Notes under the pieces: model-generated
Told to the model about the DNA's origin: nothing
The model's input: the letters and a program-made list of their open reading frames with translations, nothing else
Databases searched by the model: none
Part shown: positions 1 through 6,881 of the stretch, piece by piece
Layout: the number at the start of each line of letters is the position of its first letter
Position numbering within the stretch: the stretch's first letter is position 1
NCBI GenBank assembly: GCA_017390245.1
Contig: JAFPCE010000282.1
Location: 1-9,046, forward strand
Length of the DNA stretch: 9,046 nucleotides
Direction of reading: 5' to 3'
From: Selenomonadaceae bacterium
GTDB lineage: Bacteria; Bacillota; Negativicutes; Selenomonadales; Selenomonadaceae
Program-made: the position numbers and the translations under genes

Positions 1-252
1 CGTGTGGCTATCGCCAGAGCCCTGGTTAACGACCCAGAGATTATCATGGCCGATGAGCCTACTGGCAACCTGGATACCAAGTCCACCAAGGAAATCATGG
101 ACATTTTTGAAAAGATGCACTCCATGGGCCGTACTATGATACTGGTTACCCATGAGCCGGATATTGCCATTTGTGCCAGCCGTCAGCTGCTGGTGCGGGA
201 TGGCGTCATTACCCGTGATGAAGGAAAGGGCGTGGTTATGGATGTTGTTTAG
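1..252 (+). CDS. MacB/LolD-type ABC transporter ATPase, C-terminal part (5' end outside window)
   Basis: This is the C-terminal end of an ABC ATPase, with 83 residues visible; the frame is already open at base 1. It opens with RVAIARAL, which directly follows the LSGGQQ signature in this family. Then come the Walker B segment IIMADEP, the D-loop TGNLDTKS and the switch histidine in VTHEPD. The TGNLD form is typical of the MacB/LolD/FtsE branch, whose ATPases power FtsX-like permeases rather than classical import channels. The Walker A and signature motifs must lie upstream of the window. The stop codon (250-252) overlaps the start of the permease gene by 11 bases, indicating translational coupling. 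By family knowledge it hydrolyses ATP on the cytoplasmic side for the permease encoded next. The substrate cannot be told from the sequence. Confidence 0.93.
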   Translation, partial: RVAIARALVNDPEIIMADEPTGNLDTKSTKEIMDIFEKMHSMGRTMILVTHEPDIAICASRQLLVRDGVITRDEGKGVVMDVV

Positions 253-1459
253 GGAATGTTTTTCCATGGCCTTTACTGCCTTATATGGCAACAAGCTGCG
301 CTCCCTTTTAACAATGCTGGGCATCATCATCGGCGTTGGGGCAGTTATTGCCATGGTATCTGTAGGCATGGGCGTACGCAGCAATGTGCAGACCTCCATT
401 GCCAGCCTGGGCAGCAATATGCTGATAGTTTCTCCAGGTTCCTCTAACCGTGGCGGCGTCAGAGGTGCAGCTGGCTCTACTATTACCTTAAAATACGATG
501 ATGCCAAGGCCATAAAAAATAAAATCAGCGGCATTGATTATGTTTCACCTAGTGTCAGCTCCAATTACCAAATCGTTAACGGTAACCAGAACTGGAACTC
601 CAGCGTGCAGGGCGTTACACCGGAGTTTATGGCTATCCGCTCTCTGTCAGTGGATTCCGGTGCTTTTATCAGCCAGGACAATCTAAACAAAAGGGAGCGT
701 GTGGCTGTTATTGGCACTACTGTAGCATCAAACCTTTTTGGCACAGAAAATCCTGTGGGTCACAATATCCGCGTAAACAACCAGCCCTTTAAGGTCATAG
801 GTGTGCTGGAAAGCAAGGGCCAGTCCTCCATGGGACAGGATCAGGATGATGTGGTCATCATTCCATTGACTACGGCGCAGGAAAGAGTTCTGGGCATCAC
901 CTATGTCCAGTCCATTAATATTCAGGTTAGTGATGCCAATAAGATGGATCAGGTGCAGGAGGAGATTGAAACATTACTGCGGCAGCGTCACAAGATTATC
1001 GGGGACAAGGAGGATGATTTCCATGTCCGCAATCTTACCAGCCTGATGGAAACCATGACCCAGACCACTACCATGATTACACTGCTTTTAGGCAGTGTGG
1101 CGGGAATTTCTCTGGTGGTAGGCGGTATCGGCATTATGAATATCATGATGGTGTCTGTTACAGAGCGTACACGTGAAATCGGTATCCGCAAGGCTTTAGG
1201 AGCTACCTTTAACAATATCATGATGCAGTTTCTCATTGAGTCTGTAGTTATCGGTGTCATTGGTGGTGTTATCGGTATTTTCCTGGGCTGCGGCCTGTCC
1301 TATGCCATTGGCAAATTTGGCGGCTTTACAACAGTAGTAACAGCATTGCCAATCTTTGTATCCTTTACCTTCTCCGTGGGCATTGGCCTTATCTTTGGCA
1401 TTTTGCCAGCCAGAAAGGCGGCTCGGTTAGATCCTATTGAAGCATTGCGTTACGAGTAA
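242..1459 (+). CDS. MacB-like ABC transporter permease (FtsX superfamily)
   Basis: The predicted protein has 405 residues. The N-terminal stretch NKLRSLLTMLGIIIGVGAVI (17-36) is the hallmark first membrane segment of MacB-type permeases. A large extracytoplasmic MacB_PCD domain follows (about 45-275). The C-terminal FtsX domain (about 277-405) carries three membrane segments, the conserved ERTREIGIRKALGA loop (308-321) and the ending LPARKAARLDPIEALRYE (388-405). An ATG at 242 is preferred because it gives the canonical N-terminus and has AAGGAAAGGG about 11 bases upstream; the same frame stays open back to 152, but those residues are unlike the family. ATPase and permease are separate, as in YknYZ-type systems, whereas E. 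coli MacB is one fused chain. In a diderm host the partner would be a MacA-like adaptor, perhaps encoded upstream out of view. The likely role is efflux or envelope export; the substrate is unknown. Confidence 0.93.
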   Translation: MLFRECFSMAFTALYGNKLRSLLTMLGIIIGVGAVIAMVSVGMGVRSNVQTSIASLGSNMLIVSPGSSNRGGVRGAAGSTITLKYDDAKAIKNKISGIDYVSPSVSSNYQIVNGNQNWNSSVQGVTPEFMAIRSLSVDSGAFISQDNLNKRERVAVIGTTVASNLFGTENPVGHNIRVNNQPFKVIGVLESKGQSSMGQDQDDVVIIPLTTAQERVLGITYVQSINIQVSDANKMDQVQEEIETLLRQRHKIIGDKEDDFHVRNLTSLMETMTQTTTMITLLLGSVAGISLVVGGIGIMNIMMVSVTERTREIGIRKALGATFNNIMMQFLIESVVIGVIGGVIGIFLGCGLSYAIGKFGGFTTVVTALPIFVSFTFSVGIGLIFGILPARKAARLDPIEALRYE

Positions 1460-1505
1460 GCAGAGCTAAGCCTTGGCTGCTCATAAATAGAATAATCAGC
1501 ACAAT

Positions 1506-1546
1506 AAAAATGCTAGCTATGAAATAATTCACAGCTAGCATTTTTT
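1506..1546. terminator. Bidirectional rho-independent terminator between convergent genes
   Basis: A perfect 13-bp inverted repeat (AAAAATGCTAGCT at 1506-1518 with AGCTAGCATTTTT at 1533-1545) encloses a 14-base loop. A T run (1541-1546) follows on the plus strand and a five-T run follows on the minus strand. It lies 46 bases after the permease stop and 47 bases after the HD-GYP stop, so it can end both transcripts. Confidence 0.88.
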
Positions 1547-1592
1547 AGGAGTATTATGGATTTAGCAATGTAACTAAATTTGTTAACAAAAA

Positions 1593-2654
1593 TTATTTTG
1601 GATTATATTCCACGATTTTTATAGCTTTATAGTCATTTAGATTAATGACATTGTCCTTGTCGATTTCCACCAGAGGATGCTCAGCAAAGTCATGAGGATA
1701 ATTAACAATTTTGCCAGTAAGGCCATTGTTTAAAACTACAGTAGAGCCCAGGAATACATCCTTGATGCGCTTTAAGATAACAACGCTGATTTCAGGGTCC
1801 AGCTTAGTGTACATCTGCTCAGTTATCTTGGCAATGGCCGTAAATGGAGTCTGGCGCACATAGCCCTCACGCTCAGTGGTAACGTTATCATAAAGGTCAG
1901 CAATAGCCACGATTTTGGCAAACTTGCTGATTTCATCTCCCTTGAGGTTCTTAGGGAAACCGCTGCCATCATTACATTCATGATGCTCTGCTGCCACCAG
2001 GCAGATTCTTTCTGGCATGCCAGCCTTCTCCAGCAGGGCAGCGCCATCAACAGTGTGGCGCATATAAGCTTCAAAATCATCACCCTTCATGGTCTCCACC
2101 TTGCGGGACTGGAGGCGTTCAGGGAACTGGGTTTTGCCAATATCATGGAGGAAACCAGCCAGAACCAGGTCATTGATTTCTGAGGTCTTCATGTGCAGCC
2201 ATTTGCCAATAACACCAGACATAATGGCAACTCTCAGAGAGTGATTGTACAGGTCATCAGCCATGTGGTTCAGTTCATACAGATAATCCAGAGCACCGCT
2301 CTGCTTGGACATAGGAGTCAGAGAGCTGCGGACCAGATCACTGGTCTTGGGCATAGGAATAGTTCCATTGGAGCCAGTAGCCCGGAAGATGTTTTCCACT
2401 TCACGGACAACCTCATGATATTCAGAGGCAAAGGCATTACTGCGGCTGAACATAGCCATAACAGACTGATAATTCGGGCTCAGCTCATATTCATCCTTAA
2501 TGTAAACACTTGGTATGTTCAAGAAGCCAAGACGGGTAATATGTGCTTTAGTCAGCATGGTATTCTCAGACAAGATGACAACCAGGTCGTCATTCATTAC
2601 TGTCCTGGCCAGCTCCATGCCTGGCTGCAGGTCTTTTATATTAACAGATTTCAT
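1593..2654 (-). CDS. HD-GYP domain protein, probable cyclic-di-GMP phosphodiesterase
   Basis: The protein has 353 residues. The N-terminal 55 or so residues (VNIKDLQPGMELARTV onward) match the short beta-rich domain that often precedes HD-GYP domains in Firmicutes. The HD-GYP domain spans about 120-305 and keeps the expected metal ligands: H138, H170-D171 in HDIGK, H200, H224-H225 and D253. The GYP motif reads DGSGFP (229-234), a common substitution. By family knowledge it degrades cyclic di-GMP to pGpG or GMP in the cytoplasm, affecting motility or attachment. No GGDEF, receiver or PAS domain is attached, so any sensory input must come from the N-terminal domain or a partner. The ATG at 2654 is chosen because AAAGGAGAG sits 8 bases upstream; an in-frame ATG at 2681 would place that site inside the gene. 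It appears monocistronic, convergent with the permease and divergent from the binding protein. Confidence 0.9.
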   Translation of the reverse strand: MKSVNIKDLQPGMELARTVMNDDLVVILSENTMLTKAHITRLGFLNIPSVYIKDEYELSPNYQSVMAMFSRSNAFASEYHEVVREVENIFRATGSNGTIPMPKTSDLVRSSLTPMSKQSGALDYLYELNHMADDLYNHSLRVAIMSGVIGKWLHMKTSEINDLVLAGFLHDIGKTQFPERLQSRKVETMKGDDFEAYMRHTVDGAALLEKAGMPERICLVAAEHHECNDGSGFPKNLKGDEISKFAKIVAIADLYDNVTTEREGYVRQTPFTAIAKITEQMYTKLDPEISVVILKRIKDVFLGSTVVLNNGLTGKIVNYPHDFAEHPLVEIDKDNVINLNDYKAIKIVEYNPK

Positions 2655-2918
2655 GATGCACTCTCCTTTAAATACAATCATACATGTATCTAGCTACTTA
2701 TTCTAGATAAAATGGAAAAAATCCTACTAAATTATTGTTAAATTCGTAAAAACAGGACATTGGTTGCAAATCTGAGGTCCTAGAAAATTGGCAAGGCAAT
2801 ATAAAAAATAGTTATTCTGGTATGATTTAGCGAGATAATTGGCGAAAAATTCCATAAATAGGCATAAATCAGTATATTTTTATATATTTTAATGGTGTTA
2901 TATTTTAACGTATTAAAT

Positions 2919-2924
2919 TATAAT
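2919..2924 (+). promoter_or_regulatory. Candidate -10 box for the amino-acid-binding protein gene
   Basis: A perfect TATAAT lies 62 bases before the ATG in an AT-rich tract that could act as an UP-like element. The -35 region at the proper distance (around 2896-2901) matches the consensus poorly, so the promoter may be activator-dependent or the box may be accidental. Transcription would start near 2931, directly at a 7-bp hairpin. Confidence 0.45.
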
Positions 2925-2931
2925 AGCGATA

Positions 2932-2952
2932 AAGGATGGGGAATACATCCTT
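2932..2952 (+). promoter_or_regulatory. Hairpin at the predicted 5' end of the binding-protein mRNA
   Basis: AAGGATG (2932-2938) pairs perfectly with CATCCTT (2946-2952) around a 7-base loop. No T run follows, so it is not a terminator. Its place at the predicted transcript start, 34 bases before the ATG, suits a 5' stabilising stem, but it is short and could be chance. Confidence 0.4.
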
Positions 2953-2986
2953 GGCAAATGAGAGATGGAAATGAGGAGCTGGTTTT

Positions 2987-3778
2987 ATGAAGAAAATATT
3001 CGCACTGTGTATGATGCTGGTAGTAGCCATTGGCGCTCTGGCAGGCTGTGGCAATAATGCAGCAAAAAATGATGATGCAAATAAGCCAATTGTGGTTGGT
3101 CTTGATGACAACTTCCCACCAATGGGCTTTAAGGATGAATCCAATGAGATTGTCGGCTTTGATATTGACCTGGCAAAAGAAGCTTCCAAGCGTCTGGGCC
3201 GTCCAGTAGAGTTCAAGGCTATTGACTGGAACAGCAAGGAAGCAGAATTAAAGAGCGGCCGTGTAGATATCCTCTGGAACGGTCTTGATATCACCGAAAA
3301 GCGCAAGGAAAACATGCTGTTCAGCAATCCTTACATGGATAACCGCCAGATTGTGTTTGTTGCTAAGGGCAAGGCTGCTTCCATTAAGGGCGAGGCTGAC
3401 CTGGCAGGCAAGTTAGTTGGTACCCAGAGCGGCAGCACCACTGAGGAATATTTTGAATCCAATGCAAATGTAAAGAACTCCATGAAGGAAGTAAAGTATT
3501 ATCCAGATTTCATCAATGCCTTTATGGATTTGGAAAATGGCCGTCTTGATGCTATCGTAGGCGATGAGATTATCGGCCGTTACTATCTCAGCAAGCACTC
3601 AGAAAAGCTGGAGGCTGTTGATGTGGTTATTGGTCCTGTCAGCGAGTTCGGTATCGCATTCCGCAAGGATGACCAGAAGCTGAGAGATCAGGTTCAGAAG
3701 GTTATGGACGAAATGAAGAAGGATGGCACCACTGCTAAGATTTCCCAGAAGTGGTTCGCAAAGGATATTACTAAATAA
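2987..3778 (+). CDS. Amino-acid ABC transporter substrate-binding lipoprotein (SBP_bac_3 family)
   Basis: The protein has 263 residues. A lipoprotein signal peptide ends in the lipobox LAGC with the lipidated cysteine at position 21, so the mature protein is membrane-anchored outside the cytoplasm. The family 3 solute-binding signature is seen in VGFDIDLAKEASKRLG (56-71). Ligand-contact features include DITEKR (101-106, the arginine usually binds the carboxylate), FSNPY (112-116), GTQSGST (135-141) and D183 in VGDE, which usually binds the alpha-amino group. It therefore probably binds a free amino acid, most likely polar; the exact ligand cannot be read. The ATG has GAGGAG at 2973-2978, 8 bases upstream. 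No permease or ATPase gene follows: a strong terminator comes directly after and the next gene is unrelated, so it must work with a transporter encoded elsewhere or act as a sensor. Confidence 0.93.
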   Translation: MKKIFALCMMLVVAIGALAGCGNNAAKNDDANKPIVVGLDDNFPPMGFKDESNEIVGFDIDLAKEASKRLGRPVEFKAIDWNSKEAELKSGRVDILWNGLDITEKRKENMLFSNPYMDNRQIVFVAKGKAASIKGEADLAGKLVGTQSGSTTEEYFESNANVKNSMKEVKYYPDFINAFMDLENGRLDAIVGDEIIGRYYLSKHSEKLEAVDVVIGPVSEFGIAFRKDDQKLRDQVQKVMDEMKKDGTTAKISQKWFAKDITK

Positions 3779-3791
3779 AATATTTATGAAG

Positions 3792-3822
3792 TTCCCTGGA
3801 AGTAATTCCAGGGAATTTTTTT
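3792..3822 (+). terminator. Strong rho-independent terminator after the binding-protein gene
   Basis: A perfect 10-bp stem, TTCCCTGGAA (3792-3801) with TTCCAGGGAA (3806-3815), is closed by a GTAA loop of the stable GNRA class. A run of seven T follows (3816-3822). It begins 13 bases after the stop codon and isolates this gene from the antiporter gene. Confidence 0.95.
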
Positions 3823-3829
3823 GTGCTTG

Positions 3830-3858
3830 TGGACATTTTTGTTTATTGGTGCTACAAT
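3830..3858 (+). promoter_or_regulatory. Sigma-70-type promoter with extended -10 for the antiporter gene
   Basis: TGGACA (3830-3835, five of six consensus bases) is followed by a 17-base spacer and TACAAT (3853-3858, five of six). A TG lies one base before the -10 box (3850-3851), the extended -10 element. Predicted transcription starts near 3865, giving a leader of about 29 bases. It lies just downstream of the preceding terminator, which supports a separate transcription unit. Confidence 0.8.
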
Positions 3859-3893
3859 TGACAAATATTTTATTTCGCAAGGGGGTATGCTGC

Positions 3894-5300
3894 TTGGAGC
3901 TTTTTATTATCTGCGTATTTGCTGTGATTTTGCTGGTCTGTATTTTAACTGATGTGGGCTTAATAGAGGCGCTTTTAATAGGCTACGGCCTGTTTTTTTA
4001 TTACTCCTGGCGGAAAGGCTTTTCTGTAAGGGAAATCCTGGGCTTTTCCTGGAATGGCATCAGTACCATCAAAAATATTTTATATACCTTCCTTTTAATA
4101 GGCGTTATAACGGCTGTGTGGCGCAGCTGCGGCACTATTGCTTTTATCGTCCACTATGCCTTGCCTTTATGTAATCCTGCCATTATGCTTTTGGCAGATT
4201 TTTTACTTTGTGCCATGATTTCCACCTTGATAGGAACGTCCTTTGGCAGTGCCGGCACCATGGGCATCATCTGCATGAGTCTTTCCACCAGCATGGGCAT
4301 CGACCCCCTTTATGCTGGCGGAGCTATACTTTCCGGCGTGTACTTTGGGGACAGAAGCTCACCACTTTCCACCAGTGCTCTTTTGGTCAGCACTATTACT
4401 GATACGGAAATGCACAAAAACCTGAAAAATATGTTCAGCTGTGCCTGGATTCCTTTTTTCATTACCTGTATAGTATATTTTCTCCTGGGCTGGGGCAATG
4501 CTACCAGCAGTGGCAGCTCCGATATGGGCAATATTCTTTCAGAAAGCTATGATCTGAGCTGGCCTATGGTGATACCAGCATTGCTAGTAGTGCTTTTATC
4601 CTTAAAGAAAATTGAAGTGCGCATTACGCTTTTTATCAGTATTATCTGCGGCATGGCTTTAGCTGTAATATATCAGGATGTGACCATAGCAGAGCTTGGC
4701 CAGCAGATTGTCTGGGGCTTTCATCCGGAAAATGAAGCCCTGGCCAGGGTTATGTCTGGCGGTGGTATCCTATCCATGATGCTGGTATTTGGCGTGGTGA
4801 TGATATCCTCCAGCTATGCAGGGATTTTCCAGGGAACAGGCTTCTTTGAACCACTGAAGCAAATCCGCTCCTATCTGGAAAGAAAGCTGAGCTATTTTGG
4901 CAGCATGATGGCTATATCCATGATAACAGGTGCCGTAGCCTGCAATCAGGTGCTGTCCAGCGTGCTGACCCATCAGTTCTTTATAGATAAGGATACTGCT
5001 GCAAGAGAAAATAAGGCAGATGGAATACAGAAATCTGCTGAAGCTGCAGAAATGCAGAAGACTTTGGGGATGCCAGCTGCAGACAGACCAGAGGATAAGA
5101 AATACAGACTGGCCCTGGATTTAGAAAATTCAGTTATCGTTATGACTCCGCTTATTCCCTGGTCCATAGCAGGCGGAGCACCGCTATCGGCAGCCGGCGC
5201 TGAAATCGCCAGCATTCCCTTTGCCTTTTACCTGGTGATACTGCCATTTTATTATCTTTTCATAGGACGCAAAAAAAGCCTGGCCACCAGCAAGGAGTAG
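3894..5300 (+). CDS. NhaC-family Na+/H+ antiporter-type membrane transporter
   Basis: A polytopic membrane protein of 468 residues. Family marks include GTSFGSAGTMG (114-124), the GAILSGVYFGDRSSPLSTSA segment (143-162) with its conserved GDR-SP core, and ALDLENSVIVMTPLIPWSIAG (407-427). These define the NhaC superfamily, which mainly exchanges Na+ for H+; some members swap organic anions or amino acids, so the substrate is not certain. Hydrophobic segments recur from residue 2 to 457. A TTG start at 3894 is chosen: AAGGGGG (3879-3885) lies 8 bases upstream, a matching promoter precedes it, and the first membrane segment begins at once. The longer frame from 3723 runs through the previous gene and its terminator. 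An out-of-frame ATG at 3887 gives only 21 codons. A charged, non-membrane stretch at about 364-404 looks longer than I expect for this family. Confidence 0.88.
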   Translation: MELFIICVFAVILLVCILTDVGLIEALLIGYGLFFYYSWRKGFSVREILGFSWNGISTIKNILYTFLLIGVITAVWRSCGTIAFIVHYALPLCNPAIMLLADFLLCAMISTLIGTSFGSAGTMGIICMSLSTSMGIDPLYAGGAILSGVYFGDRSSPLSTSALLVSTITDTEMHKNLKNMFSCAWIPFFITCIVYFLLGWGNATSSGSSDMGNILSESYDLSWPMVIPALLVVLLSLKKIEVRITLFISIICGMALAVIYQDVTIAELGQQIVWGFHPENEALARVMSGGGILSMMLVFGVVMISSSYAGIFQGTGFFEPLKQIRSYLERKLSYFGSMMAISMITGAVACNQVLSSVLTHQFFIDKDTAARENKADGIQKSAEAAEMQKTLGMPAADRPEDKKYRLALDLENSVIVMTPLIPWSIAGGAPLSAAGAEIASIPFAFYLVILPFYYLFIGRKKSLATSKE

Positions 5301-5355
5301 TCAGGCAGGGACAGGTATTACAATAAAATTCCCAAAAAGGTCAGGGAACATGCTG

Positions 5356-5387
5356 ATGGCATAAAAATTAATTTTCTGCCATTTTTT
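5356..5387 (+). terminator. Probable rho-independent terminator after the antiporter gene
   Basis: ATGGCA (5356-5361) pairs with TGCCAT (5377-5382), and an inner AAAA/TTTT stem closes on TTAA, interrupted by a small unpaired bulge. Six T follow (5382-5387). It lies 55 bases after the stop codon. The inner stem is AT-only, so strength is moderate. Confidence 0.7.
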
Positions 5388-5388
5388 A

Positions 5389-5417
5389 TTGCTAAATAAA
5401 AAGGAAAAATCTATAAG
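5389..5417 (+). promoter_or_regulatory. Candidate promoter for the mutase-pgi operon
   Basis: TTGCTA (5389-5394, four of six consensus bases) is spaced 17 bases from TATAAG (5412-5417, five of six). It lies immediately after the antiporter terminator. The predicted start near 5424 would leave a leader of about 100 bases before the mutase gene. A weaker TTGTGG/TATAGA pair around 5467-5494 is an alternative. Confidence 0.45.
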
Positions 5418-5523
5418 AATAACGAATAATAATAGTAACTATCTAAGTTGGGAAGCGTGTGATATTTTGTGGCTTCTGGACTCAGCTATATAGAAGTAAT
5501 TATGTTGAGGAGTGTGAGTGTTT

Positions 5524-6876
5524 ATGGCAATTAGTACTAAGGGGTTTGGTGCTTACGATGTCCGTGGTTTATATCCAGAGGATGTTAATGAGGAGCTGGC
5601 ATACAGAGTTGGCCGTTCCTTTGTGAAGCTGTTTAACGCAAAGAAGGTAGCAGTAGGCTGTGATATCCGTCTTTCTGGTCCATCCATGATTGAGGCGCTG
5701 ACTAAAGGCCTGACTGAGGCTGGCTGTGACGTTATAGATATTGGCATGTGCGGCACTGAGATGATTTATTTTGCTACAGCCCACTTAAAGACTGATGGCG
5801 GCATCATGGTTACTGCCAGCCACAATCCAAAGAGCTATAACGGCATGAAGCTGGTAAAGAAGGAGGCTCGTCCTATCAGCAGTGATACTGGTCTGAAGGA
5901 CATTGAAAAGGAGTGTGTTGAGGGAGATTTCGGCCCATTGGATGTTACTCCAGGCAAGGTGGAGAAGATTGATATTTCTGATGAATACATTGATCACCTC
6001 CTGACCTATGTGGATGTCAGCAAGCTGAAGCCATTAAAGATTGTCTGCAACACTGGTAATGGCGCTGCTGGTCCTATTATTGAAAAGCTGGAGAAGAAGC
6101 TGCCATTTAAGATGGAAAAGGTATTTATTGAGCCAGACGGCAACTTCCCTAATGGCGTACCAAATCCTATTCTCCAGGAGAACCGGGAGGCTACTGCCAA
6201 GGTGGTGAAGGAAACTGGTGCTGATGTTGGTATTGCATGGGATGGCGACTTTGACCGCTGCTTCCTCTTTGACGAAAAGGGAGGCTTTATTGAGGGCTAC
6301 TACATGGTAGGCTTCCTGTCCCAGGCATTTTTAAGCAAGAGCAAGGGTGAGAAGGTTATTTATGACCCACGCCTCACCTGGAATACCATTGAGATTGCTG
6401 ATGAGCTGGGGGGCACTCCTATTATGTGCAAATCTGGCCATGCCTTCATCAAGGACAAAATGCGTCAGGAAAATGCCATTTATGGCGGTGAGATGAGTGC
6501 ACATCATTATTTTCGTGACTTCTCTTACTGCGACAGCGGCATGATTCCATGGCTGCTGGTACTGGAAATCCTTTCCGAGACTGGCAAGTCCCTGTCTTCT
6601 CTGGTGGCAGAGCGCATGGATAAATATCCAGTAAGTGGTGAGATTAACAGCAAGGTAGCAGATGCCAAGGCTGTTATTGAAAGAATTGAAGCTAAATATG
6701 GTCCAAGCGGTGTAGTTACCAAGGTAGATGGCCTCAGCGTTGAGTACGACAACTGGCGCTTTAACCTGCGCATGTCCAATACTGAGCCAGTAATCCGCCT
6801 GAATGTAGAAACCCGTCAGGATAAGGAATTGCTGAAGGAGAAAACAGAAGAACTTCTGCAGGAAATCAGAGCATAA
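5524..6876 (+). CDS. Phosphoglucomutase/phosphomannomutase (alpha-D-phosphohexomutase)
   Basis: The protein has 450 residues, normal for this family. It interconverts sugar 6-phosphates and 1-phosphates (mannose and/or glucose) through a phosphoserine enzyme and a 1,6-bisphosphate intermediate, feeding nucleotide-sugar synthesis. All four active-site loops are visible: phosphoserine loop TASHNP with S99, Mg2+ loop DGDFDR (240-245), sugar-binding loop GEMSAHHYF (322-330) and phosphate-binding loop RMSNTEP (416-422). The GEMSxH form is typical of PMM/PGM enzymes, not phosphoglucosamine mutase GlmM; relative activity on glucose and mannose cannot be told. The N-terminus FGAYDVRG (8-15) is family-typical. 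Two starts are possible: GAGGAG (5507-5512) lies 11 bases before ATG 5524 and 5 bases before an in-frame GTG at 5518. ATG is preferred, but GTG adds only two residues. The gene is followed after 70 bases by pgi, probably in one operon. Confidence 0.95.
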   Translation: MAISTKGFGAYDVRGLYPEDVNEELAYRVGRSFVKLFNAKKVAVGCDIRLSGPSMIEALTKGLTEAGCDVIDIGMCGTEMIYFATAHLKTDGGIMVTASHNPKSYNGMKLVKKEARPISSDTGLKDIEKECVEGDFGPLDVTPGKVEKIDISDEYIDHLLTYVDVSKLKPLKIVCNTGNGAAGPIIEKLEKKLPFKMEKVFIEPDGNFPNGVPNPILQENREATAKVVKETGADVGIAWDGDFDRCFLFDEKGGFIEGYYMVGFLSQAFLSKSKGEKVIYDPRLTWNTIEIADELGGTPIMCKSGHAFIKDKMRQENAIYGGEMSAHHYFRDFSYCDSGMIPWLLVLEILSETGKSLSSLVAERMDKYPVSGEINSKVADAKAVIERIEAKYGPSGVVTKVDGLSVEYDNWRFNLRMSNTEPVIRLNVETRQDKELLKEKTEELLQEIRA

Positions 6877-6881
6877 TCTAG

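Larger units (their letters stand above)
2655..2986. other. Divergent AT-rich intergenic region (332 bases) between HD-GYP and binding-protein genes
   Basis: No gene is visible here. The left end holds the HD-GYP ribosome-binding site (AGGAG complement at 2663-2667) and a 10-bp palindrome ATACATGTAT (2680-2689). No convincing minus-strand promoter was found: -10-like boxes (complements at 2700-2705 and 2731-2736) lack matching -35 boxes. The middle has a weak 5-bp inverted repeat AGGAC/GTCCT (2754-2758 with 2777-2781). The right part (2870-2925) is very AT-rich, with a TATAAT box, a start-site-proximal hairpin and the ribosome-binding site for the binding-protein gene. No known riboswitch class or T-box motif was recognised. 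Confidence 0.6.

Noticed and set aside
152..241. Upstream in-frame extension of the permease gene
   Set aside because: It lies entirely within the ATPase reading frame and its 30 residues do not resemble a MacB N-terminus; the ATG at 242 gives the canonical start.
988..1260. A 90-codon minus-strand frame within the permease gene
   Set aside because: It is a shadow of the conserved FtsX domain on the other strand, with a composition typical of antisense reading.
2193..2693. A 166-codon open frame on the plus strand opposite the HD-GYP gene
   Set aside because: It is antisense to a gene with all its catalytic motifs, its translation resembles no family I know, and no good ribosome-binding site precedes it.
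2754..2781. AGGAC/GTCCT inverted repeat as a possible riboswitch stem
   Set aside because: Only five pairs around an 18-base loop, with no conserved core of any riboswitch class that I recognise.
2788..2803. TTGGCA-like sigma-54 -24 element
   Set aside because: The required GC dinucleotide at the -12 position is absent.
2821..2826. TATGAT with an upstream TG, resembling an extended -10 box
   Set aside because: No -35 box at the proper spacing; the nearby TTGGCA (2788-2793) is 27 bases away. It would also give a leader of about 150 bases with no recognisable element.
3723..3893. N-terminal extension of the antiporter frame
   Set aside because: It overlaps the binding-protein gene and translates through its terminator and the antiporter promoter, so it cannot be the real start.
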